Below, in pieces: positions 25,383 to 35,475 of a DNA stretch of 64,000 nt. The stretch lies in the NCBI RefSeq assembly GCF_028736215.1, contig NZ_CP117883.1, positions 5,580,001 through 5,644,000 of the forward strand, written 5' to 3'. Source of the stretch: Mucilaginibacter sp. KACC 22773 (lineage in GTDB: Bacteria; Bacteroidota; Bacteroidia; Sphingobacteriales; Sphingobacteriaceae). Position numbers and translations under genes: made by a program. The notes beneath the pieces are model-generated. The model was not told where the DNA came from, ran no database searches, and worked only from the letters and a program-made list of their open reading frames with translations. The first letter of the stretch is position 1, and each line of letters starts with the position of its first letter.

Positions 25383-26723
25383 TTAATGTAAATCTACAGC
25401 ATCTTCTTCATTTATCAGCAATTCCAGTTTCACAGATTCAATATTCTGATCTGATTTGCGCAGCACCGTAATATTATAGCCATTTGATTCCTTTTGCTCG
25501 CCAACATCCGGAATTTTACCGAATATGTCGCCCAGCCAGCCGCTTACCGTATCAAAGTCGCCATCTTCGGGCAAGTCATGGGGTAGGTGTTCGTTTACGT
25601 CATATATGGGCGCAAGGGCATTTACAATAAACTCGCGCTCGTTAACTTTTTCTACAATTGGTTTTTCCTCATCGTACTCATCCTGTATCTCACCTACCAG
25701 CTCTTCCACAATATCTTCCAGGGTAACCATCCCTGCGGTTCCGCCAAACTCATCCAGTACAATGGCTATCTGGATACGTTTTTGCTGAAGCTCGGCCATC
25801 AAATCATTTATCTTTTTGGTTTCGGGAATAAAGTACGGCTTGCGGATTATATTTTTCAACACAATTTCCTCGTCGCGTGCCAGTAGCGGCAAAATATCTT
25901 TGGCGTGTACAATGCCTATAATTTTATCTATAACGTCGTCATAAACAGGCATTCGAGAATAGCCCTCATCAATGATCATATCCAGCAATTCCTGCCTGGT
26001 TGAACTGATATCGATGCCCGAAATTTTGGTACGCGGCACCATGATATTTTTAACTACACGTTCGTTAAAATCAAAAACGTTCTGGATCAGCTCATGTTCG
26101 TTTGAATCCAATGCGCCCGATTCTTTTCCCTGTTCAAGCAGGTATTGTAATTCTTCAGAACTGTGGTGTGCTTCACCTCCCTCTAAAGTATTTATACCTA
26201 AAAGTCCCAAAATAAAATTGGCAAAGCCGTTCAGTACCCAAATCAAGGGTTTAAAAAACACAAAGAAAAACCGTAGCGGCAGCGAAATGGCCAGCACTGT
26301 ACGTACCGACTTTTGAATGGCTATTGATTTGGGGGCAAGCTCGCCAAATACAATATGCAGTACCGTAATAAAGGTAAAGGCAAGGATGTGGCTGGCTGTA
26401 ATAAAACCGGGCGAAAGTGTTATCCCTACAGCTAAAAATGCCCGGATGACAATATTGGTGGCAACCTCTTCGCCCACGACACCAAGAGCCAGTGAAGCAA
26501 TGGTAATACCCAGCTGCGTAGCAGCCAGGTATCCATCAAGATTGTGTAGTATGCCGCGGGCAACTTTGGCAACTCCGCTACCCGATTTTGCTTTAATTTC
26601 AATTTGTGAACCCCGTACTCTCACCATGGCAAACTCGGCGGCTACAAAAAAACCGTTGAGCAAAACCAGGAATACGGTTGCAATTAAATAAAAAGTACTT
26701 ATTTCGTAATGCGCGGGGTCCAT
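25383..26723 (-). CDS. HlyC/CorC (CNNM/CBS) family membrane protein
   Basis: A 446-aa protein with an N-terminal CNNM domain of about four membrane segments (LNGFFVAAEFAMVRVR near residue 23), a CBS pair (about 215-335, with VPRTKISGIDI and VLDEFGGTAGMVTLEDIVEELVGEI), and a C-terminal CorC_HlyC domain (about 355-440). Homologues act in Mg2+/Co2+ resistance or efflux; one branch, GldE, belongs to gliding motility in Bacteroidota. This copy is next to housekeeping genes, so the general transporter role is preferred. It follows ppa by 7 nt. Confidence 0.88.
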   Translation of the reverse strand: MDPAHYEISTFYLIATVFLVLLNGFFVAAEFAMVRVRGSQIEIKAKSGSGVAKVARGILHNLDGYLAATQLGITIASLALGVVGEEVATNIVIRAFLAVGITLSPGFITASHILAFTFITVLHIVFGELAPKSIAIQKSVRTVLAISLPLRFFFVFFKPLIWVLNGFANFILGLLGINTLEGGEAHHSSEELQYLLEQGKESGALDSNEHELIQNVFDFNERVVKNIMVPRTKISGIDISSTRQELLDMIIDEGYSRMPVYDDVIDKIIGIVHAKDILPLLARDEEIVLKNIIRKPYFIPETKKINDLMAELQQKRIQIAIVLDEFGGTAGMVTLEDIVEELVGEIQDEYDEEKPIVEKVNEREFIVNALAPIYDVNEHLPHDLPEDGDFDTVSGWLGDIFGKIPDVGEQKESNGYNITVLRKSDQNIESVKLELLINEEDAVDLH

Positions 26724-26730
26724 CTAATAT

Positions 26731-27276
26731 TTATTGGGTTACCGGAAAAGTAGACTTATACAATTCCAAACTCTCATTTATTACTTTATGCGCATAACGA
26801 ACACCTAATAAATGCTCGATAGTTACGTTTTTGCCTTCCAGTTTTTTGTAATCTTTAAAAAAACGTACAATCTCAGTCATGGCGTGTGGCGGCAATTCAT
26901 TCAGGTCGTTAATATAGTTAACCGACATATCGTTTTTTGCAACAGCGATAATTTTATCGTCCTGCTCGCCATTATCAACCATGTGCATTACCCCTACTAC
27001 CTTTGCCTCAATTATTGACATAGGAAACACATCGATTGAACAGAGCACCAATATATCCAACGGGTCTTTATCATCACAATAGGTTTGCGGTATAAAGCCG
27101 TAATTAGCAGGATACATCACTGATGAAAACAACACGCGATCTAATTTTAATAAACCAGAATCCTTATCAATTTCATATTTGGCTTTTGAGCCTTTAGGTA
27201 TTTCGATTATAGCATTAACAATTTCGGGAATGTTATCGCCAGGAGAAACCTGGTGCCATGGATGTTGTGTACTCAT
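26731..27276 (-). CDS. ppa: Inorganic pyrophosphatase, family I
   Basis: A 181-aa soluble enzyme hydrolysing pyrophosphate. [13 protein letters not shown] (about 27-39), [24 protein letters not shown] (with the DxDPxD metal-binding motif) and [21 protein letters not shown] are all present, as expected for family I. It lies 21 nt after the DedA gene and 7 nt before the CorC-like gene in one minus-strand operon. Confidence 0.95.
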   Translation of the reverse strand: MSTQHPWHQVSPGDNIPEIVNAIIEIPKGSKAKYEIDKDSGLLKLDRVLFSSVMYPANYGFIPQTYCDDKDPLDILVLCSIDVFPMSIIEAKVVGVMHMVDNGEQDDKIIAVAKNDMSVNYINDLNELPPHAMTEIVRFFKDYKKLEGKNVTIEHLLGVRYAHKVINESLELYKSTFPVTQ

Positions 27277-27297
27277 TTGGTATTTGTAGTATATTTA

Positions 27298-27945
27298 TTA
27301 TCTAATATTCTGTTCTTTATTCTCTGCAATTTTCTTCCGTACGTACGCAACAACAAGGGGTATGGTAGTAATTACTATAAGCCCTAAAACTACATACTGC
27401 ATGTAATCCTTCAGCTGCGGGAACCGTTTTCCTAAAAAAAAACCGCCCAAGGTAAAGGTGCACACCCATGCTACGCAACCAACAAGGTTGTATAAAGCAA
27501 ACTTTTTAAGATCAACTTTAACAACACCTGCAAATATAGGGGCAAATGTCCTAACGATAGGGAAAAATCTGCCCAAAATCAAAGCCATACCGCCGTATTT
27601 GTTATAAAAGTCGCTGGCCAGTATCACATATCGCTTCTTAAAAAACAGCGAGTCGTTTCTATTGAACAATACAGGCCCCGTTCGATGACCAAACCAATAT
27701 CCCGTAAAATTTCCTAATATGCCTGCTGCAATGAGCGATAACACCAATGTAGATATATTTACGTCAACCTTGCCTGCAGAACACAACAAGCCTGCCATAA
27801 ATAGCAAATAGTCTCCTGGTAAAAAAAAACCAAAAAACAACCCGGTTTCAGCAAAAACAACAATAAGCAGGAAATAAAAACCTCCCCTACTTATGATGGA
27901 TTGAGCGTCCGTTAAATTTTGAAGGTAATCCCAAAAACTTTCCAT
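27298..27945 (-). CDS. DedA family membrane protein (VTT domain)
   Basis: A 215-aa membrane protein with the DedA motif FFGFFLPGDYLLFMAG near residues 37-52 and FGHRTGPVLF, followed by GRFFPIVRTFAPIFAGVVK, a family hallmark. DedA proteins are membrane scramblase-like or proton-dependent proteins needed for envelope homeostasis; several translocate undecaprenyl phosphate or phosphatidylethanolamine. The C-terminal tail is basic. It is first of the ppa/CorC/RsmE/DUF4159 run, 55 nt after nuoN. Confidence 0.9.
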   Translation of the reverse strand: MESFWDYLQNLTDAQSIISRGGFYFLLIVVFAETGLFFGFFLPGDYLLFMAGLLCSAGKVDVNISTLVLSLIAAGILGNFTGYWFGHRTGPVLFNRNDSLFFKKRYVILASDFYNKYGGMALILGRFFPIVRTFAPIFAGVVKVDLKKFALYNLVGCVAWVCTFTLGGFFLGKRFPQLKDYMQYVVLGLIVITTIPLVVAYVRKKIAENKEQNIR

Positions 27946-28000
27946 TCACTATATCTGTAAAACTACAAATATTATATCAATTTGCAGTACCCAGTTACTA

Positions 28001-29383
28001 TTAAATGAAATAGGAAATAAAATCAGGGTAAACACCGATGACGATAGTTGCCAATGCCGAAATAGCAAAAACAATTTTATAGTAAGCCGGCACTACCAGC
28101 TCGGCCCTATCTGCCGCCTTGAAGTACATAGCCACAATAACCCTGAAGTAGTAGAAAATACTGATGATTGCGTTTACAACAGCTACTATAACCAGCCAAA
28201 ACTGGTATTTAGCAAGTGCACCGGTAAACATATAAAACTTGCCCATAAAACCTGCAGTAAGCGGGATACCGGCCAACGAAAGCATGGCAACAGTAAGTAC
28301 TAATGCCAGAAAAGGGCTCTTTTTTGCAAGGCCATTAAAACTCTCAAAATTGTCGCTGCCGCTTTGTTGCTGCACTAAAATAAGGGCACCAAAAGCTACA
28401 ATGGATGCAACAGAATAGGCAGTTGCATAAATAAACACCGAATTGGCCGAACTTGCACCTAAAGCCACAATTGCAAAAAGCAGGTAACCAGCATGCGAAA
28501 TGCTTGAAAAAGCAAGCATTCTTTTAAAGCTTTGCTGATATAATGCGGTAATGTTGCCTATAAACAATGTTGCTACAGTGATGACAAGTAAGATTGGTGT
28601 CCAGAAATCTGATAGTGGTGCGAAACATACCGAAAACAAACGAAGGAATGCCGCGAAACCTGCAGTTTTTACTACTGTAGACATGAAAGCGGTTATAAGG
28701 GTTGGCGAGCCTTCGTATACATCCGGTGTCCAAAAATGGAACGGAGCAGCGCCCACTTTAAAGGAAAGGCCCACGATGATAAGCCCTATGCCTGTATAAA
28801 ACATAGGATCGGCGTGTGGATGCGCGACAACCCAATCATTAATAACCTCGAGGCTAAAAGAGCCTGTTGTGCCGTAAAGCAAAGTAATACCAAACAATAA
28901 GAAACCTGTTGAGAACGCCCCCATCAGAAAATATTTTAAAGCAGCTTCGTTTGATGCAAAATCGCTCTTCTTGATGCCCGCCAGGATGTATAAACTTACC
29001 GACATGATTTCAATACCAATAAACATCATGGTTAGGTTGTAGTAAGAAACCATTACAATAATCCCTGTCAATGAAAATAGGATAATAGCGTAATACTCGG
29101 CAACGTGGTTACTTATCTTCTCAAAATATCCCGCTGATAAGAGCAGGATTAAAATAGTTGTTATTATAGCTATTGATGAAAATACAACAGAAAAATTATT
29201 GAACATCATCATACCATGAAAAGTAGGAATTGTGGTATCGGGCCTTTTGTATTCGCCCACAGCGCAAGCCAGCGCAGCAAGCAAACCAACAATGGTAACA
29301 GGTAATAATGCCTTTGAAGCCTTGTACAAGCCAAGGTACAGCAACACTATTGGTAAAACAGATATGATGATTAAAGTAGTCAT
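28001..29383 (-). CDS. nuoN: NADH-quinone oxidoreductase subunit N
   Basis: A 460-aa proton-pumping antiporter-like subunit of complex I, with about 14 membrane helices. Conserved family parts include MFIGIEIMSVSLYILAG near residue 121 (the functional Glu), the Lys-bearing GAAPFHFWTPDVYEGSP stretch and AFSSISHAGYLLFA. It is the last gene of the nuo operon. The gap to nuoM is 55 nt, wider than most junctions, and filled by a heptad array. Confidence 0.96.
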   Translation of the reverse strand: MTTLIIISVLPIVLLYLGLYKASKALLPVTIVGLLAALACAVGEYKRPDTTIPTFHGMMMFNNFSVVFSSIAIITTILILLLSAGYFEKISNHVAEYYAIILFSLTGIIVMVSYYNLTMMFIGIEIMSVSLYILAGIKKSDFASNEAALKYFLMGAFSTGFLLFGITLLYGTTGSFSLEVINDWVVAHPHADPMFYTGIGLIIVGLSFKVGAAPFHFWTPDVYEGSPTLITAFMSTVVKTAGFAAFLRLFSVCFAPLSDFWTPILLVITVATLFIGNITALYQQSFKRMLAFSSISHAGYLLFAIVALGASSANSVFIYATAYSVASIVAFGALILVQQQSGSDNFESFNGLAKKSPFLALVLTVAMLSLAGIPLTAGFMGKFYMFTGALAKYQFWLVIVAVVNAIISIFYYFRVIVAMYFKAADRAELVVPAYYKIVFAISALATIVIGVYPDFISYFI

Positions 29384-29391
29384 GTTTTTAA

Positions 29392-29426
29392 TAAATTCTA
29401 AAAGCCAAATTCTAAACTCTAAATGC
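29392..29426. repeat. 7-bp-period array between nuoM and nuoN
   Basis: Five tandem heptads: TAAATTC, TAAAAGC, CAAATTC, TAAACTC and TAAATGC. The array fills most of the 55-nt junction and ends 8 nt before the nuoN start codon (read on the minus strand). Confidence 0.65.
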
Positions 29427-29438
29427 GCGCAGCCTGCA

Positions 29439-30914
29439 TTAAAAGGCTGGTTTTGTATTCAAAGTATTTATCAAATTAGTAACAGCCGCCTCAGATATGT
29501 GCAAAATAGGTTGCGGATAAATACCTATGCCAATTATTAATATGCAGATAATACCAAGCACCAATTGCTCAGATCCGCTGATGTCTTTAAAATTACTGGT
29601 CAACTCATTGGCTTCGCCCTGCATTACATTTTTGTACATGCGCAGCATATAAACCGCACCTAAAATAATGGTTGTACCGGCAATAACAGCCAAAGCAATA
29701 TTCATGTAATGGAATGCGCTATACTGAAACACCCCATCTAACAGTAAAAACTCGCCTACAAAACCATTGGTTAACGGCAAGCCTACAGTACCCAATACAA
29801 TAATTAAAAACGCTATGGAAAATTTAGGTGCTACTTTAGCAATACCACCAAGATTTCCTATCTCGCGGGTGTTTAAACGGGTGCTGATGATATCCCAGAT
29901 AAAAAACATACCAACAACGTTTATACCGTGATTAAGCATCTGCACCATCGCTCCTTGTACACCCTGCTGGCTCCATGAAAATATCCCTGCGGCAATTAAG
30001 CCAACGTGGGCAATAGACGAGTAAGCCACCAAACGCTTGCCATCAGTTTGCTTAAAAGCGATAATTGATGCATAAACAATACCTATTACTGCTAACGAAG
30101 TGATAATGGCCTGCCAGTGGTCAAGACCTGCAGGTGCATTTGGGATCATCCAGCGAATAGCGCCATATACACCCATCTTAAGCATAATACCTGATAGCAT
30201 CATGGTACCGCCGGTTGGGGCTTCTGTATAAGTATCGGGCTGCCAGGTATGGAAGGGGAATACAGGCATCTTAATGGCAAATGCCAAAAAGAACGCCAAA
30301 AACACCCATGATTGCTGCTGAGTGCCTAATTTTAAAGTGTAAAAGGCATGTATATCAAACGTTTTCGTTGGTGATTGCAGGTACAGGTAGATGATGGCCA
30401 CCAACATAAACAACGAACCTGCAAACGTGTAGATAAAGAACTTAAGCGTAATGCGGATACGATTTTCGCCACCCCAAAGGGCGCATATAAAGTAAATTGG
30501 AATTAATGCAGCCTCCCATCCTACGTAAAACAAAAAGCCATCCATCGCAGTAAACACCAACAACAAGCCAGCCTGCATAAACAAAATCAAGCCGTAAAAA
30601 GCACCCGCGTTTTTGTACTCATGCTTAAATGTACTTAATATGATAAGCGGAACAAGCAATACCGTAAGTAACACTACAATCATGCTAATCCCATCAATAC
30701 CCGCTTTAAAATAAATGCCTAACCTTGGTATCCATGGGGCATCTATAACAAACTGCGAAGTTGCATCGGGTACAAACTTGCTTAAAAACAAGCCCGCTAC
30801 TGCCAGCTCGGCTATTGCAAAAAATAAGGCGGCATATTTAGCTGTGTTGCCTTTTAAAAAGGCTACTATAACTGCAGCAATTACCGGTAAAAAAATTAAT
30901 ATACTAACGGTCAT
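29439..30914 (-). CDS. nuoM: NADH-quinone oxidoreductase subunit M
   Basis: A 491-aa antiporter-like membrane subunit of complex I. VGWEAALIPIYFICALWGG (about residue 131) carries the essential Glu, AIKMPVFPFHTWQPDTYTEAP the conserved Lys and proton path, and AYSSIAHVGLIAAG the family signature. It lies 22 nt downstream of nuoL. Confidence 0.96.
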   Translation of the reverse strand: MTVSILIFLPVIAAVIVAFLKGNTAKYAALFFAIAELAVAGLFLSKFVPDATSQFVIDAPWIPRLGIYFKAGIDGISMIVVLLTVLLVPLIILSTFKHEYKNAGAFYGLILFMQAGLLLVFTAMDGFLFYVGWEAALIPIYFICALWGGENRIRITLKFFIYTFAGSLFMLVAIIYLYLQSPTKTFDIHAFYTLKLGTQQQSWVFLAFFLAFAIKMPVFPFHTWQPDTYTEAPTGGTMMLSGIMLKMGVYGAIRWMIPNAPAGLDHWQAIITSLAVIGIVYASIIAFKQTDGKRLVAYSSIAHVGLIAAGIFSWSQQGVQGAMVQMLNHGINVVGMFFIWDIISTRLNTREIGNLGGIAKVAPKFSIAFLIIVLGTVGLPLTNGFVGEFLLLDGVFQYSAFHYMNIALAVIAGTTIILGAVYMLRMYKNVMQGEANELTSNFKDISGSEQLVLGIICILIIGIGIYPQPILHISEAAVTNLINTLNTKPAF

Positions 30915-30936
30915 TTTATGTTTTAAACGCTATCGT

Positions 30937-32847
30937 TTATACTTTAGTTAATCCAAATACGGTATACAGCAGCACGCCTATAATACCCAGTACCATTACA
31001 AATATGTAAAAACCTACATTACCTGTTTGCAATAAGCGCAAGCCTTTACTGGTTTCAATTGTACCCTTGCCTATGCCATTAACCAGGCCATCGATACCTA
31101 ATTTATCTACCACGTTGTAGAAGAAGGTTGACAGGAAATCCAAAGGCTTACGGAAAAGAAAGTCATACAGCTCATCAACATAAAATTTATGGTATGATAA
31201 GCTGGTTAGTGCAGGACGCTCCTCGGTATCAGCCACCGGTACGCGGCCGTTTTTAACATATTTAACATAAGCATAAATTAATGCTGCAAATGCTAAGGCT
31301 ACCGAAATTATCATCAATGCTTTTTCTGTACCTGCAGATAATTCATGCATTGGCAACGCGGCAGTTGATGCTTTAAATACCGGCGCAAGGTATTGCCCTA
31401 ACTCATGGTGGCCGCCTAATACTTCGGGCACACCTATTAAACCACCCACCATGGACAATATAGCTAATACAATCAAAGGAATAGTCATGGTAGCCGGCGA
31501 CTCATGCAAATGATGTTCCTGCTCATGCGTTCCGCGGAATTTACCCCAGAAAGTAAGGTACATCATCCGGAACATATAGAAAGATGTTAGCATCGCTGTA
31601 AACACACCAATTACATAAAACGTAGTGCTATGTTCGTAGGCGTGGGCTAAAATTTCGTCTTTTGAAAAGAAACCTGAGAATGGCGGGATACCAGAAATCG
31701 CAATGGTACCTATCATCATAGTCCAAAAGGTAATCTTTATCTTACCTCTCAATCCACCCATCTTGCGCATATCCTGTTCGCCGCCCATTGCATGAATAAC
31801 AGAACCCGCACCAAGGAATAATAAGGCTTTAAAAAAAGCATGGGTTAATACGTGGAAGAAAGAACCTGTGTAAGCGCCAACGCCCAGACCCAAAAACATA
31901 TAGCCCAATTGCGATACGGTTGAGTAAGCCAACACCTTTTTAATATCGGTTTGTGTAAGGGCAATTAGTGCGGCAAACAATGCTGTAGCCAAACCTACTA
32001 TTGCCACCACTTCCATAGCAAATGGCGATAATGTATAAATAATGTTTGAGCGGGCAATCATATAAATACCGGCAGTAACCATTGTTGCAGCGTGTATTAA
32101 TGCCGAAACCGGTGTGGGGCCGGCCATCGCGTCCGGTAACCAGGTAAACAACGGCAACTGTGCCGATTTACCCATTGCACCTACAAACAGCAATAAAGCA
32201 ATAGCTGTAAGCGGCGCGGCGCCAACTTTCATTGCCGCTACTTTAGGGAAAAGGGATGCGAATTCAACGGTGCCAAAAGCATAGATGATGAGGAATACAC
32301 CCATCAAAAAGCCAAGATCGCCAATGCGGTTCATAATGAATGCCTTTTTAGCGGCATCCGCGTAGCTTGCATTGGTATACCAAAAACCTATCAACAGGTA
32401 TGAGCATAAACCAACACCCTCCCATCCTATAAACATGATGATGTAGTTTGAACCCATCACCAATAAAAGCATGAAAAACACAAACAGATTTAAATAAGCA
32501 AAGAATTTACCGAAGCCTTTATCATCATGCATATAGCCAATAGAATATAGGTGTATAAGGAAACCTACCCCGGTAATAATCAGCAGCATGATAGAACTCA
32601 ATTGATCTACAAGAAACGCGAAAGGCACTTTTACAGGGCCTGCGTTAATCCAATCGAAATAATTAACGTTAATTACCCCGGTGGCTTTTACCTGGAAGAA
32701 AACGGCAATACTTAAGGCAAAAGATGCCAATACCAGCGCACTGCCAATAAAGCCTATTACGCCTTTTGATAATGAATTACGGCCAAGCCCGTTAATAACA
32801 AAACCGGCTAACGGTAATATGGGAATAAGCCAGATATATTGATTCAT
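30937..32847 (-). CDS. nuoL: NADH-quinone oxidoreductase subunit L
   Basis: A 636-aa antiporter-like subunit at the far end of the membrane arm of complex I. Signature stretches: FIGWEGVGLCSYLLIGFWY (about 144-162), LPLFTWLPDAMAGPTPVSALIHAATMVTAG (about 235-265) and AYSTVSQLGYMFLGLG. The C-terminal region includes the long lateral helix. The upstream junction to nuoK is unusually long (198 bp) and packed with repeats; a heptad array starts 7 nt before this ATG. Confidence 0.97.
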   Translation of the reverse strand: MNQYIWLIPILPLAGFVINGLGRNSLSKGVIGFIGSALVLASFALSIAVFFQVKATGVINVNYFDWINAGPVKVPFAFLVDQLSSIMLLIITGVGFLIHLYSIGYMHDDKGFGKFFAYLNLFVFFMLLLVMGSNYIIMFIGWEGVGLCSYLLIGFWYTNASYADAAKKAFIMNRIGDLGFLMGVFLIIYAFGTVEFASLFPKVAAMKVGAAPLTAIALLLFVGAMGKSAQLPLFTWLPDAMAGPTPVSALIHAATMVTAGIYMIARSNIIYTLSPFAMEVVAIVGLATALFAALIALTQTDIKKVLAYSTVSQLGYMFLGLGVGAYTGSFFHVLTHAFFKALLFLGAGSVIHAMGGEQDMRKMGGLRGKIKITFWTMMIGTIAISGIPPFSGFFSKDEILAHAYEHSTTFYVIGVFTAMLTSFYMFRMMYLTFWGKFRGTHEQEHHLHESPATMTIPLIVLAILSMVGGLIGVPEVLGGHHELGQYLAPVFKASTAALPMHELSAGTEKALMIISVALAFAALIYAYVKYVKNGRVPVADTEERPALTSLSYHKFYVDELYDFLFRKPLDFLSTFFYNVVDKLGIDGLVNGIGKGTIETSKGLRLLQTGNVGFYIFVMVLGIIGVLLYTVFGLTKV

Positions 32848-32854
32848 GTTTTGA

Positions 32855-32889
32855 GTTATACGTTTTACGTACTACGTTATACGTTTCTA
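32855..32889. repeat. 7-bp-period array before nuoL
   Basis: Heptads GTTATAC, GTTTTAC, GTACTAC, GTTATAC and a degenerate GTTTCTA. The first and fourth are identical. It lies 7 nt upstream of the nuoL ATG. Confidence 0.65.
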
Positions 32890-32956
32890 TTTATTTAATC
32901 GTCAGTTGTCAGAGTAAAACCCTCTCCTCAATGCAAATCCGGTTTGCCTATCGGGG

Positions 32957-32979
32957 ATTGCTTTGTACCTCGCAATGAC
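32957..32979. repeat. Single REP-like unit of the GAGGAACGA family
   Basis: On the minus strand GTCAT leads into ATTGC-GAGGTACAAA-GCAAT (32979 to 32957). It is a half element of the REPIN family seen at 9641 and 36551, with the same head and stem but two loop changes. A GCAAA/TTTGC palindrome lies next to it. Confidence 0.6.
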
Positions 32980-33006
32980 GGTTTGTTATGTATTTTTTCT
33001 AATCCC

Positions 33007-33041
33007 TTAAATCCGAAATCAAAATTCCGAAATCCGAAATG
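33007..33041. repeat. 7-bp-period array after nuoK
   Basis: Five tandem heptads: TTAAATC, CGAAATC, AAAATTC, CGAAATC and CGAAATG. The second and fourth are identical and the fifth differs at its last base. It ends 4 nt before the nuoK stop codon. Confidence 0.7.
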
Positions 33042-33045
33042 GCAA

Positions 33046-33375
33046 CTACCACTTCAGCCTGTTCAGCACGTTAATATCTATCGAATTGGTGTTTCTATAG
33101 ATCATTACGATAATAGCCAAGCCTACTGCAACTTCGGCGGCGGCCAGCGCCATAATAAAGAATACGAAAACCTGGCCAGTAGCATCGCCCCTGTATACAG
33201 AAAATGCGGTTAGCAACAGGTTTACCGAGTTCAGCATCAACTCAACCGACATAAATATCACAATGGCATTGCGGCGGATTAATACGCCCATTACGCCAAT
33301 CGAAAAAATAATGGCACTTAACAATATGTAATGATTAAGCGGCACCGCGTGCATGGTATTTGTTAAACTTTCCAT
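33046..33375 (-). CDS. nuoK: NADH-quinone oxidoreductase subunit K
   Basis: A 109-aa subunit with three membrane helices. The conserved Glu lies in [14 protein letters not shown] (about 42-55) and the second acidic site in [14 protein letters not shown] (about 74-87). It overlaps the nuoJ stop codon by 1 nt (TAATG). Confidence 0.96.
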   Translation of the reverse strand: MESLTNTMHAVPLNHYILLSAIIFSIGVMGVLIRRNAIVIFMSVELMLNSVNLLLTAFSVYRGDATGQVFVFFIMALAAAEVAVGLAIIVMIYRNTNSIDINVLNRLKW

Positions 33376-33872
33376 TATGTAGTTTTAGGGTCTTTTGTAG
33401 CCAGTAAAACAGCGCCTACCATTGCCGATAACAGCAATACAGACGACACTTCAAATGGCAATAAAAATTCGTTAAACAATACTTTACCCAGGTTTTTCAC
33501 CAACCCAAGGTCGGGGTTTTGCAATACCACCGGGTTTGATGTGGCAACCAGTTTTAATGACGATGCTATGGCAACAGCAAGAATGCCCCCGCCAAATACA
33601 CCGGCTATCTTGATCATAAAAGGCTTAACCGGCTCGCTTTCCTTATTAAGGTTAATGAGCATCAGGGTGTACAGGAACAGCACCAGGATAGCCCCCATGT
33701 ATACTATAAAATTCACGATAGCCAAAAACTGGGCATTCAGTAAAATGTAGTGAATGGTGAACGTAAAAAAGGTAAGTATAAGATAAAGGATACTATGTAC
33801 CGGATTTTTGGCCGAGATTACCAATATCGAAAAGAATATGGACAAAAACGCGATGAAGTAAAATGTACTCAT
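33375..33872 (-). CDS. nuoJ: NADH-quinone oxidoreductase subunit J
   Basis: About 165 aa from the ATG at 33870-33872 (start MSTFYFIAF). A start 15 codons upstream (33917) is possible, but that extension is not hydrophobic and not typical of NuoJ. Five membrane helices; [14 protein letters not shown] and [14 protein letters not shown] are family hallmarks. It lies 60 nt after nuoI and overlaps nuoK by 1 nt. Confidence 0.93.
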   Translation of the reverse strand: MSTFYFIAFLSIFFSILVISAKNPVHSILYLILTFFTFTIHYILLNAQFLAIVNFIVYMGAILVLFLYTLMLINLNKESEPVKPFMIKIAGVFGGGILAVAIASSLKLVATSNPVVLQNPDLGLVKNLGKVLFNEFLLPFEVSSVLLLSAMVGAVLLATKDPKTT

Positions 33873-33932
33873 GTTTATATTTACAAAATACCCTTGCCCT
33901 GCTTTAAGGTTGGGCAAAGGTATAAAACTTCT

Positions 33933-34430
33933 TTATTGATTTAAGGGTGCCTCTACTAATTTGTCTTTACCGTAAATAAAATCCTTCCTTAAATAGTCGG
34001 CAGGTACAATATCTCCGTCAAGGTAAATGGCCTCTTTAGGGCAGGCCTCTTCGCATAAGCCGCAAAAAATGCAACGCAGCATATTTATTTCGTAAACAGC
34101 GGCGTATTTTTCCTCCCGGTACAGGTGCTCTTCGCCTTTCTGGCGCTCGGCGGCTGTCATGGTAATAGCTTCAGCAGGGCATGATAAAGCGCACAAACCA
34201 CATGCGGTGCAACGTTCTTTACCATCCTCATCACGCTTAAGCGAATGCATGCCGCGGAAGTTTTCAGAAAACTCACGCTTCTCTTCAGGATAACTAATTG
34301 TTACCGGTTTTTTGAAAAAGTGCTTCATGGTAGTAGCCAAACCGCCAACAATGGCAGGCAGGTAAGCACGCTCCAGAAAATTGAGCGGCTTTACTTCCAA
34401 TACTTTTTTCTTATTGCTTAATGATTCCAT
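33933..34430 (-). CDS. nuoI: NADH-quinone oxidoreductase subunit I
   Basis: A 165-aa peripheral-arm subunit with two 4Fe-4S clusters (N6a and N6b). Motifs: CTACGLCALSCPAEAI (about 77-92) and CIFCGLCEEACPKEAI (about 119-134). An N-terminal amphipathic stretch contacts the membrane. It begins 4 nt downstream of nuoH. Confidence 0.97.
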   Translation of the reverse strand: MESLSNKKKVLEVKPLNFLERAYLPAIVGGLATTMKHFFKKPVTISYPEEKREFSENFRGMHSLKRDEDGKERCTACGLCALSCPAEAITMTAAERQKGEEHLYREEKYAAVYEINMLRCIFCGLCEEACPKEAIYLDGDIVPADYLRKDFIYGKDKLVEAPLNQ

Positions 34431-34434
34431 TTAA

Positions 34435-35475
34435 TTAAAATCCAAAGTGTTTAAGTGCTGTACTCACCACACCGGTAAGCACTATGTTGGCAATAGCCAA
34501 TGGTATCAATATCTTCCAGCCCAAATCCATCAGCTGATCATAACGGAAACGCGGAATTGTCCAGCGTACCCACATGAAGAAGAAGATGAACAGGAATATT
34601 TTTGCAAATAGCACAACTGTCCCAATCAGCGGGCCAATTGCAGGGCCTACATGTGCTGTAACCCAATCCATACCAGGATAGTTATAACCGCCCCAATAAA
34701 GGGTAGCCATCACTGCCGATGAAATGAACATATTGATATACTCTGCAAACAAATAGAAACCTAATTTCATTGATGAGTACTCCGTGTGATAACCACCTAC
34801 AAGCTCGGTTTCGCACTCGGGCAAGTCAAACGGGGTACGGTTGGTTTCGGCAAATGCGCATACGATAAATATCAAAAAGCCCAGCGGTTGACGCAGTATA
34901 TTCCAGTTCCAGCCGTGCTGCTGCTCGGCAATCTCTTTCAAACTTAAAGTGCCGGTAAGCATCAATAAGGCGATGATGGATAAGCCCATCGAAATTTCGT
35001 AGCTGATATTTTGCGATGCCGCGCGGATAGCGCCTAACAATGAGTATTTATTGTTTGATGCCCAGCCGCCAATCATTACGCCATAAACGCCTAATGATAC
35101 TACGCCGAAGATATATAATACACCAACGTTAATATCGGTAACCTGCAAATCGACAATATGACCGCCAATAACCATTTTTTGTCCCCATGGAATAACTGCC
35201 GAGCCTATACAGGCTGTCAGTATAGCCAAACAAGGCCCCACGATGAACAGGAACGAGGTAGCATTTGTAGGGATGATCTCTTCTTTCAAAAACATCTTGC
35301 CACCATCGGCAAGCGGCTGTAAAATTCCCCACGGACCGGCACGGTTAGGGCCTATCCTATCCTGGAAAAACGCCGCTATTTTACGCTCGGCATAAGTTGA
35401 GTACATGGCTACAACCAAACTGATCAGGAAAATAACAACGATCAGTACAATCCTAAATATTAAATCGGTTCCCAT
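34435..35475 (-). CDS. nuoH: NADH-quinone oxidoreductase subunit H
   Basis: A 346-aa membrane subunit at the quinone-binding junction. YAERKIAAFFQDRIGPNRAGP (about 28-47) and AETNRTPFDLPECETELVGGYHTEYSS (about 208-234) are the invariant loops, and GGWASNNKYSLLGA another. The start codon overlaps the nuoG stop by 1 nt. Confidence 0.97.
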   Translation of the reverse strand: MGTDLIFRIVLIVVIFLISLVVAMYSTYAERKIAAFFQDRIGPNRAGPWGILQPLADGGKMFLKEEIIPTNATSFLFIVGPCLAILTACIGSAVIPWGQKMVIGGHIVDLQVTDINVGVLYIFGVVSLGVYGVMIGGWASNNKYSLLGAIRAASQNISYEISMGLSIIALLMLTGTLSLKEIAEQQHGWNWNILRQPLGFLIFIVCAFAETNRTPFDLPECETELVGGYHTEYSSMKLGFYLFAEYINMFISSAVMATLYWGGYNYPGMDWVTAHVGPAIGPLIGTVVLFAKIFLFIFFFMWVRWTIPRFRYDQLMDLGWKILIPLAIANIVLTGVVSTALKHFGF